DNA from: Spirochaetota bacterium
GTDB taxonomy: Bacteria > Spirochaetota > JAGLSM01
Length of the DNA: 9,408 bases
Reading direction: 5' to 3'
Assembly (NCBI GenBank): GCA_023135745.1
Contig: JAGLSM010000045.1
Span: forward strand, 1 to 9,408
Under the pieces are notes generated by a model. That model did no database searches and was not told where the DNA came from. It was given only the letters and a program-made list of their open reading frames with translations. Positions 1 to 6,824 of this stretch are shown piece by piece. The first letter of the stretch is position 1; every line of letters starts with the position of its first letter. Both the position numbers and the translations under genes were made by a program.

Positions 1-791
1 ACGGATCAAACTGGTTCAAAAAAATAGGAACAGAAAATTCTCCCGGCACCAAGGTCTTTGCCCTGGCCGGAAAAATCAACAAAGTCGGATTGATAGAAGT
101 TCCAATGGGAACAAGCATCCGGGAAATTGTTTTCACTATCGGTGATGGAATCAAGGACGGAAAAAAGTTTAAAGCGCTCCAGACAGGCGGCCCCTCAGGC
201 GGGTGTATTACCGAAGATTATCTGGATACCCCAATAGATTACGATACCTTAAAGGCTCTTGGTTCCATGATGGGATCAGGCGGTATAATCGTAATGGATG
301 AAGACAACTGTATGGTTGACATAGCCAAGTTTTTCCTGGATTTTACTTGTGATGAATCCTGCGGTAAATGTACACCATGCAGAATCGGCGGCAGACAGAT
401 GTTTCTAATCCTTGACAGAATAACCAAGGGAAACGGAAATATAGATGACATTGGCTTATTAAAAAGCCTGTCTCATGCAATGAAAACCGCGTCCCTTTGC
501 GGTCTTGGTCAGACTGCCTCAAATCCGGTAATGTCTACTCTTAAATATTTTGAAAATGAATATCTTGATCATATTAATGATAAAAAATGCGCTGCCAATA
601 AATGTTCTGATCTTATTACCTACACCATCGATAAAGATAAATGTATTGGATGTACCCTCTGCGCGAGAACCTGTCCCGTTAAATGTATCACCGGTAAAGT
701 CAAAGAGGTTCATTCCATTGACCAGAGCCGTTGTATCCGATGCGGTGAATGTTACAATGTCTGTAAATTTGACGCTGTACTGAGAAACTAA
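1..791 (+). CDS. NuoF/HydB-like NADH-binding diaphorase subunit of formate dehydrogenase, C-terminal part (5' end outside window)
   Basis: The reading frame is open from base 3 (codons GGA TCA AAC TGG) to the TAA at 789-791, so the gene starts upstream and the FMN/NADH-binding Rossmann part is missing here. What remains is the end of the flavin domain, an SLBB-type segment (GTKVFALAGKI, then QTGGPSGGC), and the NuoF iron-sulfur site ESCGKCTPCR (Cys codons at 360, 369, 378) with its fourth Cys in CGLG (498). The C-terminus adds a ferredoxin domain with two [4Fe-4S] motifs, CIGCTLCARTC and CIRCGECYNVC. This NuoF-plus-ferredoxin layout is known from HydB/HndC and from diaphorase subunits of soluble NAD(P)-linked formate dehydrogenases. 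It should pass electrons between NAD(P)H and the catalytic subunit encoded 28 bp downstream. A hydrogenase partner is formally possible, but the next gene argues for formate dehydrogenase. A NuoE-like subunit would be expected just upstream. Confidence 0.93.
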   Translation, partial: GSNWFKKIGTENSPGTKVFALAGKINKVGLIEVPMGTSIREIVFTIGDGIKDGKKFKALQTGGPSGGCITEDYLDTPIDYDTLKALGSMMGSGGIIVMDEDNCMVDIAKFFLDFTCDESCGKCTPCRIGGRQMFLILDRITKGNGNIDDIGLLKSLSHAMKTASLCGLGQTASNPVMSTLKYFENEYLDHINDKKCAANKCSDLITYTIDKDKCIGCTLCARTCPVKCITGKVKEVHSIDQSRCIRCGECYNVCKFDAVLRN

Positions 792-819
792 TTTTAATAA
801 AGTATAAATGGAGCATAAA

Positions 820-3561
820 ATGAAAGATAAGGTAACAATATACATAGATTCAGAACCAATTGAGGCGTTAAAAGATCAGACTATACTGGAAGCGGCCATC
901 ACTCACGGAATAGAAATTCCGAACCTCTGTTATAATAAAAAGGTTTCTCATACGGCGGCCTGCCGTCTGTGTGTTGTCAGGGTCAAAGGCTCTCCCACAA
1001 TGGTACCTTCATGCACTACACCCGTTAAAGAAGGAATGGAGATAACAGCCTTCGATGATGAAATAAAGGAAGTCCGAAAAACAATATTGGACATGGCTCT
1101 ATCCAACCATAACGATGACTGTATAAGCTGCGTAAAAGACGGAAGCTGCGAACTTCAGGACCTTGCCTTCCGTTACAGTCTGGGAAAACATGACAGATCT
1201 CTTCCGGCAATATGGGAAACGATTGACAAGACTTCTGATTTTACCTCCCAGGTTCTTGACTACAACGCGTCCAAATGTATCCAGTGCGGAAGATGTATAA
1301 AGGCATGCGCTGAAATTCAGGGAAAGGGAATCTTAAGTTTTGTTAACAGAGGAATACATACAACGGTTGCAACAGGTTACAATTCCTGGAATCAGTCCAA
1401 CTGTGACGGCTGCGGAGAATGTGTTCAGATATGCCCTGTCGGAGCTTTGACAGAAAAACAAGTCTACGGAAAAATGAAAAGAATCCGTCAAAAGGATATA
1501 GAAAATATTACTCAGACTACCTGCCCCTACTGCGGAGTAGGCTGCCAACTCAATATAGCAACTAAAAAAATCCGAACAGGTAAAGATGCCGGTAAAGACA
1601 CAATAATAAAAGTAACCGGAGCCGAAGATATACCAAACTTCGGGAAGACCTGTGTAAAAGGAAGATTCGGTCTTGATTTCATTAACCGTAAGGAACGGCT
1701 TAAAAAACCATTAATAAAAAAAGACGGCAAATTTGCCGAAGTTGAATGGGATGAAGCAATTCAGTATACAGCTTCAAAGCTCAAGGAAATAAAAGAAAAA
1801 CACGGTCCTGATGCAATTGCCGGCTTGTCTTCAGCCAGATGCACAAATGAAGAAAATTTTGTTTTCCAAAAATTCATAAGAGCAGCAATCGGAACAAACA
1901 ATGTTGACCACTGCGCCCGCCTCTGCCATGCATCCACTGTAGCAGGACTTGCCTCTACTCTTGGATCAGGAGCAATGACTAACACAATTGAGGAACTTGA
2001 ATACGCCAAGGTAATTTTGGTAACAGGATCCAATACTACTGAAACTCACCCTGTTATTGCAACACATATAAAGCGTGCAGTACTCTACCATGACGCAAAA
2101 CTCATCGTAGTTGACCCAAGAAAAATCGATCTTGTAAAATATGCTGCAATATGGCTCCGACAGAATAACGGTACCGATGTTGCCTGGATTAACGGACTAA
2201 TGAACGTAATCCTGAAGGAAAAACTACACGATAAGGATTTTATCGAATCAAGAACAGAAGGGTTTGATGCCCTTGAAAAAATACTTGAAAAATACACTCC
2301 TGAAAATGTTGAAAAAATCTCGGGAATTCCAAAAGATAAACTTATCGAAGCAGCAAAGATATATGCAAATGCTGAAACCGGAAGCATTGTTTATTCAATG
2401 GGTATAACTCAGCACACAAACGGTACAGATAACGTCAAATCACTTGCCAACCTTGCAATGGTTACCGGCAACATTGGAAAAGAAAGTACCGGAGTCAACC
2501 CGTTAAGAGGACAAAATAATGTACAGGGAGCCTGTGACATGGGCGCTCTGCCCAACGTATACCCGGGTTATCAGAAGGTAGTAGAAAAGACAAGCCATGA
2601 AAAATTTGAAAAAGCATGGAATGCCGAACTATCCGATAAAATTGGACTTACTATCACGGAAATTATGGACGCGGCACTCAATAAAGATGTTAAAGCAGTT
2701 TACATAATGGGTGAAAATCCGATGATTTCAGATCCAAATATAAACCATGTCAGAGACGCTTTGAAAACAGTAGATTTCCTTATCTGTCAGGACATATTTC
2801 TCAACGAAACAACAGAACTTGCTGATGTCGTTTTTCCGGCCTCAAGCTTTGCCGAAAAAGACGGCAACTACACAAACACAGAAAGAAGGATCCTTCCAAT
2901 AAACAAGATTCTTGAACCTGTGGGCGAATCAAAAGCTGACTGGGAAATAATTAAGATGTTATCAAACGCAATCGGATTTGAAATGAACTACAATAATGTC
3001 AAAGACATCATTGACGAAATAAATATTGTAACGCCTCAGTATGGTGGTATTACATACGAAAGAATTTCAAATGGTGAGAAACTGCAGTGGCCATGTCCTA
3101 CTCCGGATCATCCGGGTACTAAGTTCCTTCATAAGGACAAGTTCGTAAGAGGCAAAGGCTTATTATCAGCAGTCGATCACATAGATTCAAAAGAACTTCC
3201 TGACAAAGACTACCCTTTTGTAATGTCAACAGGCAGGATCCTCTTTCATTATCACACAGGAACAATGACAAGAAAAACAAAGGTTCTTCCTCAATACGTT
3301 GAAACCGCCTACGTTGAAATGTGCTGCGAAGATATTGAAAAGCTGAAAGTAAAAAACGGCGAAAAAGTGAGAGTAACCTCAAGAAGAGGTCAAATTGACA
3401 TAGCGGTTCTTGAAACAACCAAAGTCGCAAAGGGTAGCATATTTATACCCTTCCATTTTGCCGAAGCGCCAGCTAATATGCTTACAATAGACGAAGTTGA
3501 TCCGGTAGCAAAAATTCCTGAACTTAAGGTATGCGCTGTACGGATTGAGAAAATAAAATAA
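820..3561 (+). CDS. fdhA: Formate dehydrogenase catalytic subunit (NuoG-like N-terminus, Cys active site)
   Basis: Oxidises formate to CO2, or the reverse, at a bis-molybdopterin-guanine-dinucleotide Mo/W centre in the cytoplasm. I choose ATG 820 (913 aa) because GGAG at 810-813 lies 6 nt before it; ATG 808 would give 917 aa with no ribosome site. Domains in order: [2Fe-2S] with Cys37, 48, 51, 65; NuoG His-Cys3 cluster with His97, Cys101, 104, 110; two [4Fe-4S] sites starting at Cys153 and Cys195; then the molybdopterin oxidoreductase core with its [4Fe-4S] ligands Cys235, 238, 242 and 278 (CPYCGVGC, later KTCVKG). The active-site motif reads HCARLCHAST. Cys369 (TGC at 1924-1926) followed by His370 stands where E. 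coli FdhF has selenocysteine-His. Other family motifs are NPLRGQNNVQGACDMG, EKDGNYTNTERRI and GRILFHYHTGTMTRK. Length is normal for NAD(P)-linked FdhA. It is probably co-transcribed with the NuoF-like gene, forming a soluble electron-transferring complex. Confidence 0.96.
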   Translation: MKDKVTIYIDSEPIEALKDQTILEAAITHGIEIPNLCYNKKVSHTAACRLCVVRVKGSPTMVPSCTTPVKEGMEITAFDDEIKEVRKTILDMALSNHNDDCISCVKDGSCELQDLAFRYSLGKHDRSLPAIWETIDKTSDFTSQVLDYNASKCIQCGRCIKACAEIQGKGILSFVNRGIHTTVATGYNSWNQSNCDGCGECVQICPVGALTEKQVYGKMKRIRQKDIENITQTTCPYCGVGCQLNIATKKIRTGKDAGKDTIIKVTGAEDIPNFGKTCVKGRFGLDFINRKERLKKPLIKKDGKFAEVEWDEAIQYTASKLKEIKEKHGPDAIAGLSSARCTNEENFVFQKFIRAAIGTNNVDHCARLCHASTVAGLASTLGSGAMTNTIEELEYAKVILVTGSNTTETHPVIATHIKRAVLYHDAKLIVVDPRKIDLVKYAAIWLRQNNGTDVAWINGLMNVILKEKLHDKDFIESRTEGFDALEKILEKYTPENVEKISGIPKDKLIEAAKIYANAETGSIVYSMGITQHTNGTDNVKSLANLAMVTGNIGKESTGVNPLRGQNNVQGACDMGALPNVYPGYQKVVEKTSHEKFEKAWNAELSDKIGLTITEIMDAALNKDVKAVYIMGENPMISDPNINHVRDALKTVDFLICQDIFLNETTELADVVFPASSFAEKDGNYTNTERRILPINKILEPVGESKADWEIIKMLSNAIGFEMNYNNVKDIIDEINIVTPQYGGITYERISNGEKLQWPCPTPDHPGTKFLHKDKFVRGKGLLSAVDHIDSKELPDKDYPFVMSTGRILFHYHTGTMTRKTKVLPQYVETAYVEMCCEDIEKLKVKNGEKVRVTSRRGQIDIAVLETTKVAKGSIFIPFHFAEAPANMLTIDEVDPVAKIPELKVCAVRIEKIK

Positions 3562-3584
3562 CCAAAATTAAATAGGAGAATTTA

Positions 3585-4418
3585 ATGTCAGATTTTTTAA
3601 CACCTGCCGAAGTATCAAACGCCTTTATAGGCATAGGTAAAAAAAAGGCATCAATACCCGGTTTTAAACTATTGCTTCTTGGAATCCTCGCCGGCGTATT
3701 CATCGGATTTGCAGCACACCTTGCGACCACCGTTGCAACCGGATGGACAATTGGAGGAGCTTCAGCCCTCTTTGGATTAAAAAAGTTTTTTGTAGGAGCT
3801 GTATTCTCAGTAGGCCTTATGCTTGTCATGATCCCCGGTTCAGAACTATGGACAGGGAATAACCTGATGACTATCTCTTTATTTAATAAAGACATCACTC
3901 TTAAATCCATGATGAGGAACTGGGTTATTGTTTATATTGGGAACCTTATAGGATCCATTCTTCTCGCATGGATGATTGCAAAAATGACCGGCCTTACCGC
4001 CGGCGCTGTTGGTTCTACAGCAATCAACATAGCAGCAGGTAAATGCAGCCTGACACCGCTGCAAGCGATATTCAGAGCTATTGGATGTAACATCCTGGTA
4101 GTACTTGCTGTAATGATGGCTGTTGCAGCTAAAAAAATATCAGGGAAAATTCTCGCAATTTTCTTTCCGATCATGGCATTTGTTACCGCCGGATTTGAAC
4201 ATAGCATTGCAAATATGTACTTCCTTCCGGCCGGACTTTTTTCAAAAACATTCACAAACGCGGAAGCAGGCGCGGATCAAGTCAAAATCACAGCTCTTAC
4301 CATTGGTAATTCAGTTCAGAATATTGCGCTGGTATCTCTAGGCAATTTTATCGGTGGAGCAATACTTATTAGCGGCGTTTACTGGTTTCTATATGTAAGG
4401 AAATCAAACCAGGCATAA
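3585..4418 (+). CDS. focA: FNT-family formate/nitrite channel, FocA-like
   Basis: A 277-residue inner-membrane protein of the formate-nitrite transporter family, which forms pentameric channels for small monovalent acids. Six hydrophobic segments are visible. Family marks include the ELWTGNN segment after the second helix and GFEHSIANMYFLP near the C-terminus, whose His206 corresponds to the conserved pore histidine (His209 of E. coli FocA). The start is fixed by AGGAGA at 3574-3579, 5 nt before the ATG. The gene follows the formate dehydrogenase stop by 23 bp, so formate is by far the likeliest substrate rather than nitrite or hydrosulfide. Whether it imports formate for oxidation or exports formate made from CO2 cannot be told from sequence. 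It is the last gene before a strong hairpin and so probably closes the formate operon. Confidence 0.93.
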   Translation: MSDFLTPAEVSNAFIGIGKKKASIPGFKLLLLGILAGVFIGFAAHLATTVATGWTIGGASALFGLKKFFVGAVFSVGLMLVMIPGSELWTGNNLMTISLFNKDITLKSMMRNWVIVYIGNLIGSILLAWMIAKMTGLTAGAVGSTAINIAAGKCSLTPLQAIFRAIGCNILVVLAVMMAVAAKKISGKILAIFFPIMAFVTAGFEHSIANMYFLPAGLFSKTFTNAEAGADQVKITALTIGNSVQNIALVSLGNFIGGAILISGVYWFLYVRKSNQA

Positions 4419-4435
4419 GAATAAATAATCAATTT

Positions 4436-4460
4436 ACAGGGACAGCTAGTCTGTCCCTGT
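4436..4460 (+). terminator. Perfect 10-bp hairpin after focA
   Basis: ACAGGGACAG (4436-4445), loop CTAGT, then CTGTCCCTGT (4451-4460) forms a perfect 10-bp stem, 18 bp after the focA stop. Only a weak T-rich tail (TTATTAT) follows, so termination may be partial. An A/T-rich flank lies on both sides. It separates the formate genes from the molybdenum/tungsten genes. Confidence 0.75.
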
Positions 4461-4487
4461 TATTATCAGATCGTTATGTCAGATAAT
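4460..4487 (+). promoter_or_regulatory. Weak candidate promoter for the metal-supply operon
   Basis: GATAAT at 4482-4487 is one base from the TATAAT consensus. The best -35 at usable spacing (16 bp) is TTATTA at 4460-4465, with only 3 of 6 matches, and it begins at the last base of the hairpin. A promoter is expected here because a terminator-like hairpin precedes it and a new gene set follows. The exact boxes are uncertain. Confidence 0.3.
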
Positions 4488-4497
4488 GCATATCGAA
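4470..4497 (+). promoter_or_regulatory. Candidate ModE-type operator (inverted repeat)
   Basis: TCGTTATG (4471-4478) and CATATCGA (4489-4496) form an inverted repeat matching at 7 of 8 positions, separated by 10 bp. The E. coli ModE consensus, as I recall it, is ATCGNTATATA-N6-TATATAACGAT, which places TCGNTATA and its complement exactly 10 bp apart. The match is about 16 of 22 defined positions. The site covers the candidate -10 and reaches the ribosome site of the next gene, a position suited to repression. A ModE-like DNA-binding protein is encoded two genes into the operon, so autoregulation is likely. Confidence 0.55.
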
Positions 4498-4508
4498 GGA
4501 GAAAAAAA

Positions 4509-4694
4509 ATGAGTAATAATTTAAAAGACATTGTTCTAAAAGCAGCATACGAAGATAAAGGAAAAAACAAGCTTACCTGTAAAAGCGCTCATGACATTTC
4601 ACATGAACACGACTTTAAGCTGACAGATATCGGTAAGTTCTGTAATGAAAACAATATTCAGATATCGCTTTGCCAACTCGGATGTTTTAAATAA
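4509..4694 (+). CDS. Small Cys/His-containing protein of unknown function, 61 aa
   Basis: The start ATG 4509 is well supported: AAGGAG at 4496-4501 lies 7 nt upstream. A longer frame from ATG 4476 would begin inside the candidate operator and lacks a ribosome site. The protein has no signal peptide or membrane segment. It carries four cysteines (24, 45, 55, 59) and three histidines (28, 32, 34). The middle, about residues 25-52, reads like two short helices with a turn. The end is CQLGCF followed by Lys. I have an unverified recollection of similar short proteins ending in a CQLG[CL]F motif near molybdenum genes of anaerobes, but I know no established function. It is the first gene of the metal-supply operon, 12 bp before the ModE-like gene. 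Metal or cluster binding, or a role as partner of the regulator, is possible but is inference only. Confidence 0.8.
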   Translation: MSNNLKDIVLKAAYEDKGKNKLTCKSAHDISHEHDFKLTDIGKFCNENNIQISLCQLGCFK

Positions 4695-4706
4695 AGGACT
4701 ATTAAA

Positions 4707-5087
4707 TTGAATCATGACCTGTTTATAAAATATAAACTCTGGATTTCTTCCAAAACAGCAAGCGGTATATTTGGTGATGGTAAGTATTATCTGTTAAAAA
4801 CAATCGAACAAACAGGTTCTCTAAAGGAAGCTGCCAAAATCAGAAATATCAGTTACCGCAAAGCCTGGGGCGACCTTAAAAAGGCGGAATCAGGTCTTGG
4901 TTTTTCTCTAATAACAAAGATCAGGGGTGGAAAGGGAGGAGGAGGCAGCACCGTATTAACTGAAAAAGGTAAAACTTTAATTGACTTGTATTCCTCTCTT
5001 AAAAAAGAAACATCATTATACATAGAAGAAATGCATGAAAATTTCTTTAAAAATTTTAACAATCAAATAAAAGGTGATAAAATATGA
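4707..5087 (+). CDS. modE: Stand-alone ModE-type winged-helix DNA-binding protein
   Basis: A 126-residue protein matching the N-terminal DNA-binding domain of ModE. The helix-turn-helix lies around TGSLKEAAKIRNISYRKAW, and the ModE wing KIRGGKGGGGSTVLTEKG follows. E. coli ModE is about twice as long and has C-terminal Mop/TOBE domains that bind molybdate. Here only a short, partly charged helical tail follows the wing, so molybdate cannot be sensed in the usual way. Translation must begin at TTG 4707, since no in-frame ATG exists; AAAGGA at 4693-4698 lies 8 nt before it. It probably binds the inverted repeat at 4470-4497 and controls this operon, perhaps also the formate genes. Its stop overlaps the start of wtpA by 4 bp (ATGA), implying translational coupling. 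Short ModE-like regulators of this kind are known in other bacteria and archaea. Confidence 0.88.
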   Translation: MNHDLFIKYKLWISSKTASGIFGDGKYYLLKTIEQTGSLKEAAKIRNISYRKAWGDLKKAESGLGFSLITKIRGGKGGGGSTVLTEKGKTLIDLYSSLKKETSLYIEEMHENFFKNFNNQIKGDKI

Positions 5088-6049
5088 AAATAACAATGAA
5101 GATCACGGTAATACTTATTCTCACCCTGCTTTTTTCTGCAGGATGTAAATCTTCGAAAAACGAAGATTCAAAAAAACTCATAATATTCCATGCCGGCAGT
5201 TTATCCGTTCCATTTAAACAGGCTGCTGCCGCATTTCAAAAAAGTAATCCGGGGGTCAATATAATAATGGAAGCCGCCGGAAGCAGAACATGCGCCCGAA
5301 AAATTTCCGATCTAAAAAAACCCTGCGATATTATGGCATCGGCTGATTACACGGTTATCAATACACTCCTGATACCCGACCATGCTTCCTGGAATATACG
5401 ATTTGCCGCAAATGAAATGGTACTGGCATACCATAAATCTTCTAAATTATCAGACAAGATAAATGCCGATAACTGGTATTCTATCCTGATGGATAAAAGA
5501 GTTTCCTTTGGCAGATCCGACCCTAACATGGATCCCTGCGGTTATAGGTCAGTTCTTACCATGAAGCTTGCTGAAAAATTCTATAAAAAGCAGGGACTTG
5601 CACGTAAAATGCTTGCTAAAAATATTAATTTTATCCGCCCCAAGGAAACAGACCTGTTGGCGCTCCTGGAAAGCCATACAATAGATTATATCTTTTTATA
5701 CAGGTCAGTAACACTTCAGCATAAACTAAAGGCGCTCATTCTTCCAGATCAAATTAACCTTAAACAAGCATCATTAAAAAAACACTATAAGAACGTGAAG
5801 GTAAAAATTTCCGGTAAAAAACCGGGAACATATATTTATAAATACGGGGCTCCTATGGTTTACGGAATTACAATACCCAATAATTCACCTAATCCAAAAT
5901 TGGCCAAGGCATTTATCAAATTCCTTCTTGATCCTGAGAAGGGCGGAAAAATCATGAAGGACAACGGACAGCCTTCGGTTGTTCCGGCCGCTTCACTTAG
6001 TTATAAAAATATTCCGGGAGAATTAAAAAGGTATGCCGCGAAACAATAA
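5084..6049 (+). CDS. wtpA: Tungstate/molybdate ABC transporter substrate-binding lipoprotein, WtpA type
   Basis: Binds oxyanions outside the membrane and delivers them to WtpB. The N-terminus is a lipoprotein signal: a hydrophobic stretch at residues 7-17, then SAGC with Cys21 as the lipidated residue; the -3 Ser is slightly off the usual lipobox. WtpA/archaeal-ModA motifs follow: FHAGSLSVPF (35-44), EAAGSRTCARKI (63-74), DIMASADY (82-89), and GRSDPNMDPCGYR, which contains Asp146 and Asp150. This places it in the WtpA group and not with E. coli ModA. The motif usually seen as FEY-[RK]-SV reads FLYRSV, so Leu205 stands where the second metal-ligand Glu is expected. Length (321 aa) fits the family when the leader is included. 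AAGGTG at 5071-5076 precedes the start. The gene overlaps its upstream neighbour by 4 bp and wtpB by 17 bp. Whether tungstate or molybdate is preferred cannot be told. Confidence 0.93.
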   Translation: MKITMKITVILILTLLFSAGCKSSKNEDSKKLIIFHAGSLSVPFKQAAAAFQKSNPGVNIIMEAAGSRTCARKISDLKKPCDIMASADYTVINTLLIPDHASWNIRFAANEMVLAYHKSSKLSDKINADNWYSILMDKRVSFGRSDPNMDPCGYRSVLTMKLAEKFYKKQGLARKMLAKNINFIRPKETDLLALLESHTIDYIFLYRSVTLQHKLKALILPDQINLKQASLKKHYKNVKVKISGKKPGTYIYKYGAPMVYGITIPNNSPNPKLAKAFIKFLLDPEKGGKIMKDNGQPSVVPAASLSYKNIPGELKRYAAKQ

Positions 6050-6824
6050 ACCGGATGTATTCCGGCTGATTTTTATTTTTGTTGGGGGCTTGATTCTACT
6101 GTTTATAATAGCCCCCATTGCAGGTATTTTTTTAAATACTTCGGCCGGTGATTTTCTAAAAACCGGTCTTGATAAGGAAGTCAGAAGCAGCATCTGGCTT
6201 ACCCTGTGGACATCAATGGCAGGAACACTTCTCCTGTCAATCGCGGCGATACCATTTTCATATCTGATGGCAAGAAAGGATTTTCCATTCAAGTCCATTA
6301 TTCTTGCAATCATTGACATTCCCGTAATAATCCCCCACTCCGCCGCAGGCATTGCAATACTCGGAGTGCTTGCACCAAACAGTTTTATTGGAAAATTTGC
6401 CGCTAAACTGGGAATATCATTTATCGGAAATCCAATTGGAATAATGATAGCCATGGCATTTGTCAGTATTCCGTTTTTAATAAACAGCGCTAAAAACGGA
6501 TTCGAAGCCGTCCCGGAACGTTTGGAAAAAGCAGCTCTTAGTCTGGGCGCATCAAGATCCAGAGTATTTTTTTCTATCAGTCTTCCCCTTGCGTACAGAT
6601 CAATAATCACAGGTCTTGTTATGATGTGGGCACGGGGTCTTAGTGAATTCGGCGCAGTTATAATTGTTGCCTATAATCCAATGATAACGCCGGTTCTTAT
6701 ATACCAGAGATTTACAGCCTTTGGTCTGAAATATGCACGGCCTGTAGCAGCTGTATTTATTTTGGTCGTACTTGTTATTTTTATGATTTTACGTTTTATT
6801 TCAAGGGAAAAAAGAAATGCTTGA
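6033..6824 (+). CDS. wtpB: Tungstate/molybdate ABC transporter permease, WtpB/ModB type
   Basis: A 263-residue inner-membrane permease. Hydrophobic segments lie near residues 10-33, 52-76, 87-108, 130-150, 190-215 and 233-255. The cytoplasmic EAA loop that docks the ATPase is visible from Glu165 (EKAALSLGAS, then ISLPLAYR). ARGLSEFGAVIIVAYNP is typical of molybdate and tungstate permeases. The start overlaps the wtpA end by 17 bp. The ribosome site is only moderate: GGAG at 6017-6020 is 12 nt away, so translation probably depends on coupling to wtpA. The stop overlaps the start of wtpC by 8 bp. Substrate is inferred from WtpA next to it; by itself it could be annotated as a sulfate or molybdate permease. 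Confidence 0.93.
   Translation: MPRNNKPDVFRLIFIFVGGLILLFIIAPIAGIFLNTSAGDFLKTGLDKEVRSSIWLTLWTSMAGTLLLSIAAIPFSYLMARKDFPFKSIILAIIDIPVIIPHSAAGIAILGVLAPNSFIGKFAAKLGISFIGNPIGIMIAMAFVSIPFLINSAKNGFEAVPERLEKAALSLGASRSRVFFSISLPLAYRSIITGLVMMWARGLSEFGAVIIVAYNPMITPVLIYQRFTAFGLKYARPVAAVFILVVLVIFMILRFISREKRNA

Noticed and set aside
808..819. ATG four codons upstream as start of the formate dehydrogenase
   Set aside because: No Shine-Dalgarno sequence precedes it; the GGAG at 810-813 is correctly spaced for ATG 820, where similarity to the ferredoxin-like fold begins.
1909..1929. Possible selenocysteine codon in the formate dehydrogenase
   Set aside because: The active-site codon is TGC and the frame has no internal TGA, so no SECIS element is needed.
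3524..3910. 128-codon open frame on the minus strand
   Set aside because: It is antisense to the end of fdhA and the start of focA, spans their junction, and shows no protein-family features.
4476..4508. Upstream ATG giving a 72-residue version of the small protein
   Set aside because: The extra 11 residues would be encoded inside the candidate operator, and no ribosome site precedes this ATG, while AAGGAG is ideally placed for ATG 4509.
6336..6368. 7-bp inverted repeat CACTCCG ... CGGAGTG
   Set aside because: It lies inside wtpB with a 19-bp loop and no downstream T-run; a match this short is expected by chance in coding sequence.
6023..6610. 195-codon open frame on the minus strand
   Set aside because: It lies opposite wtpB, whose membrane segments and EAA loop are clear; the minus-strand product has no recognisable motif and no ribosome site was evident.
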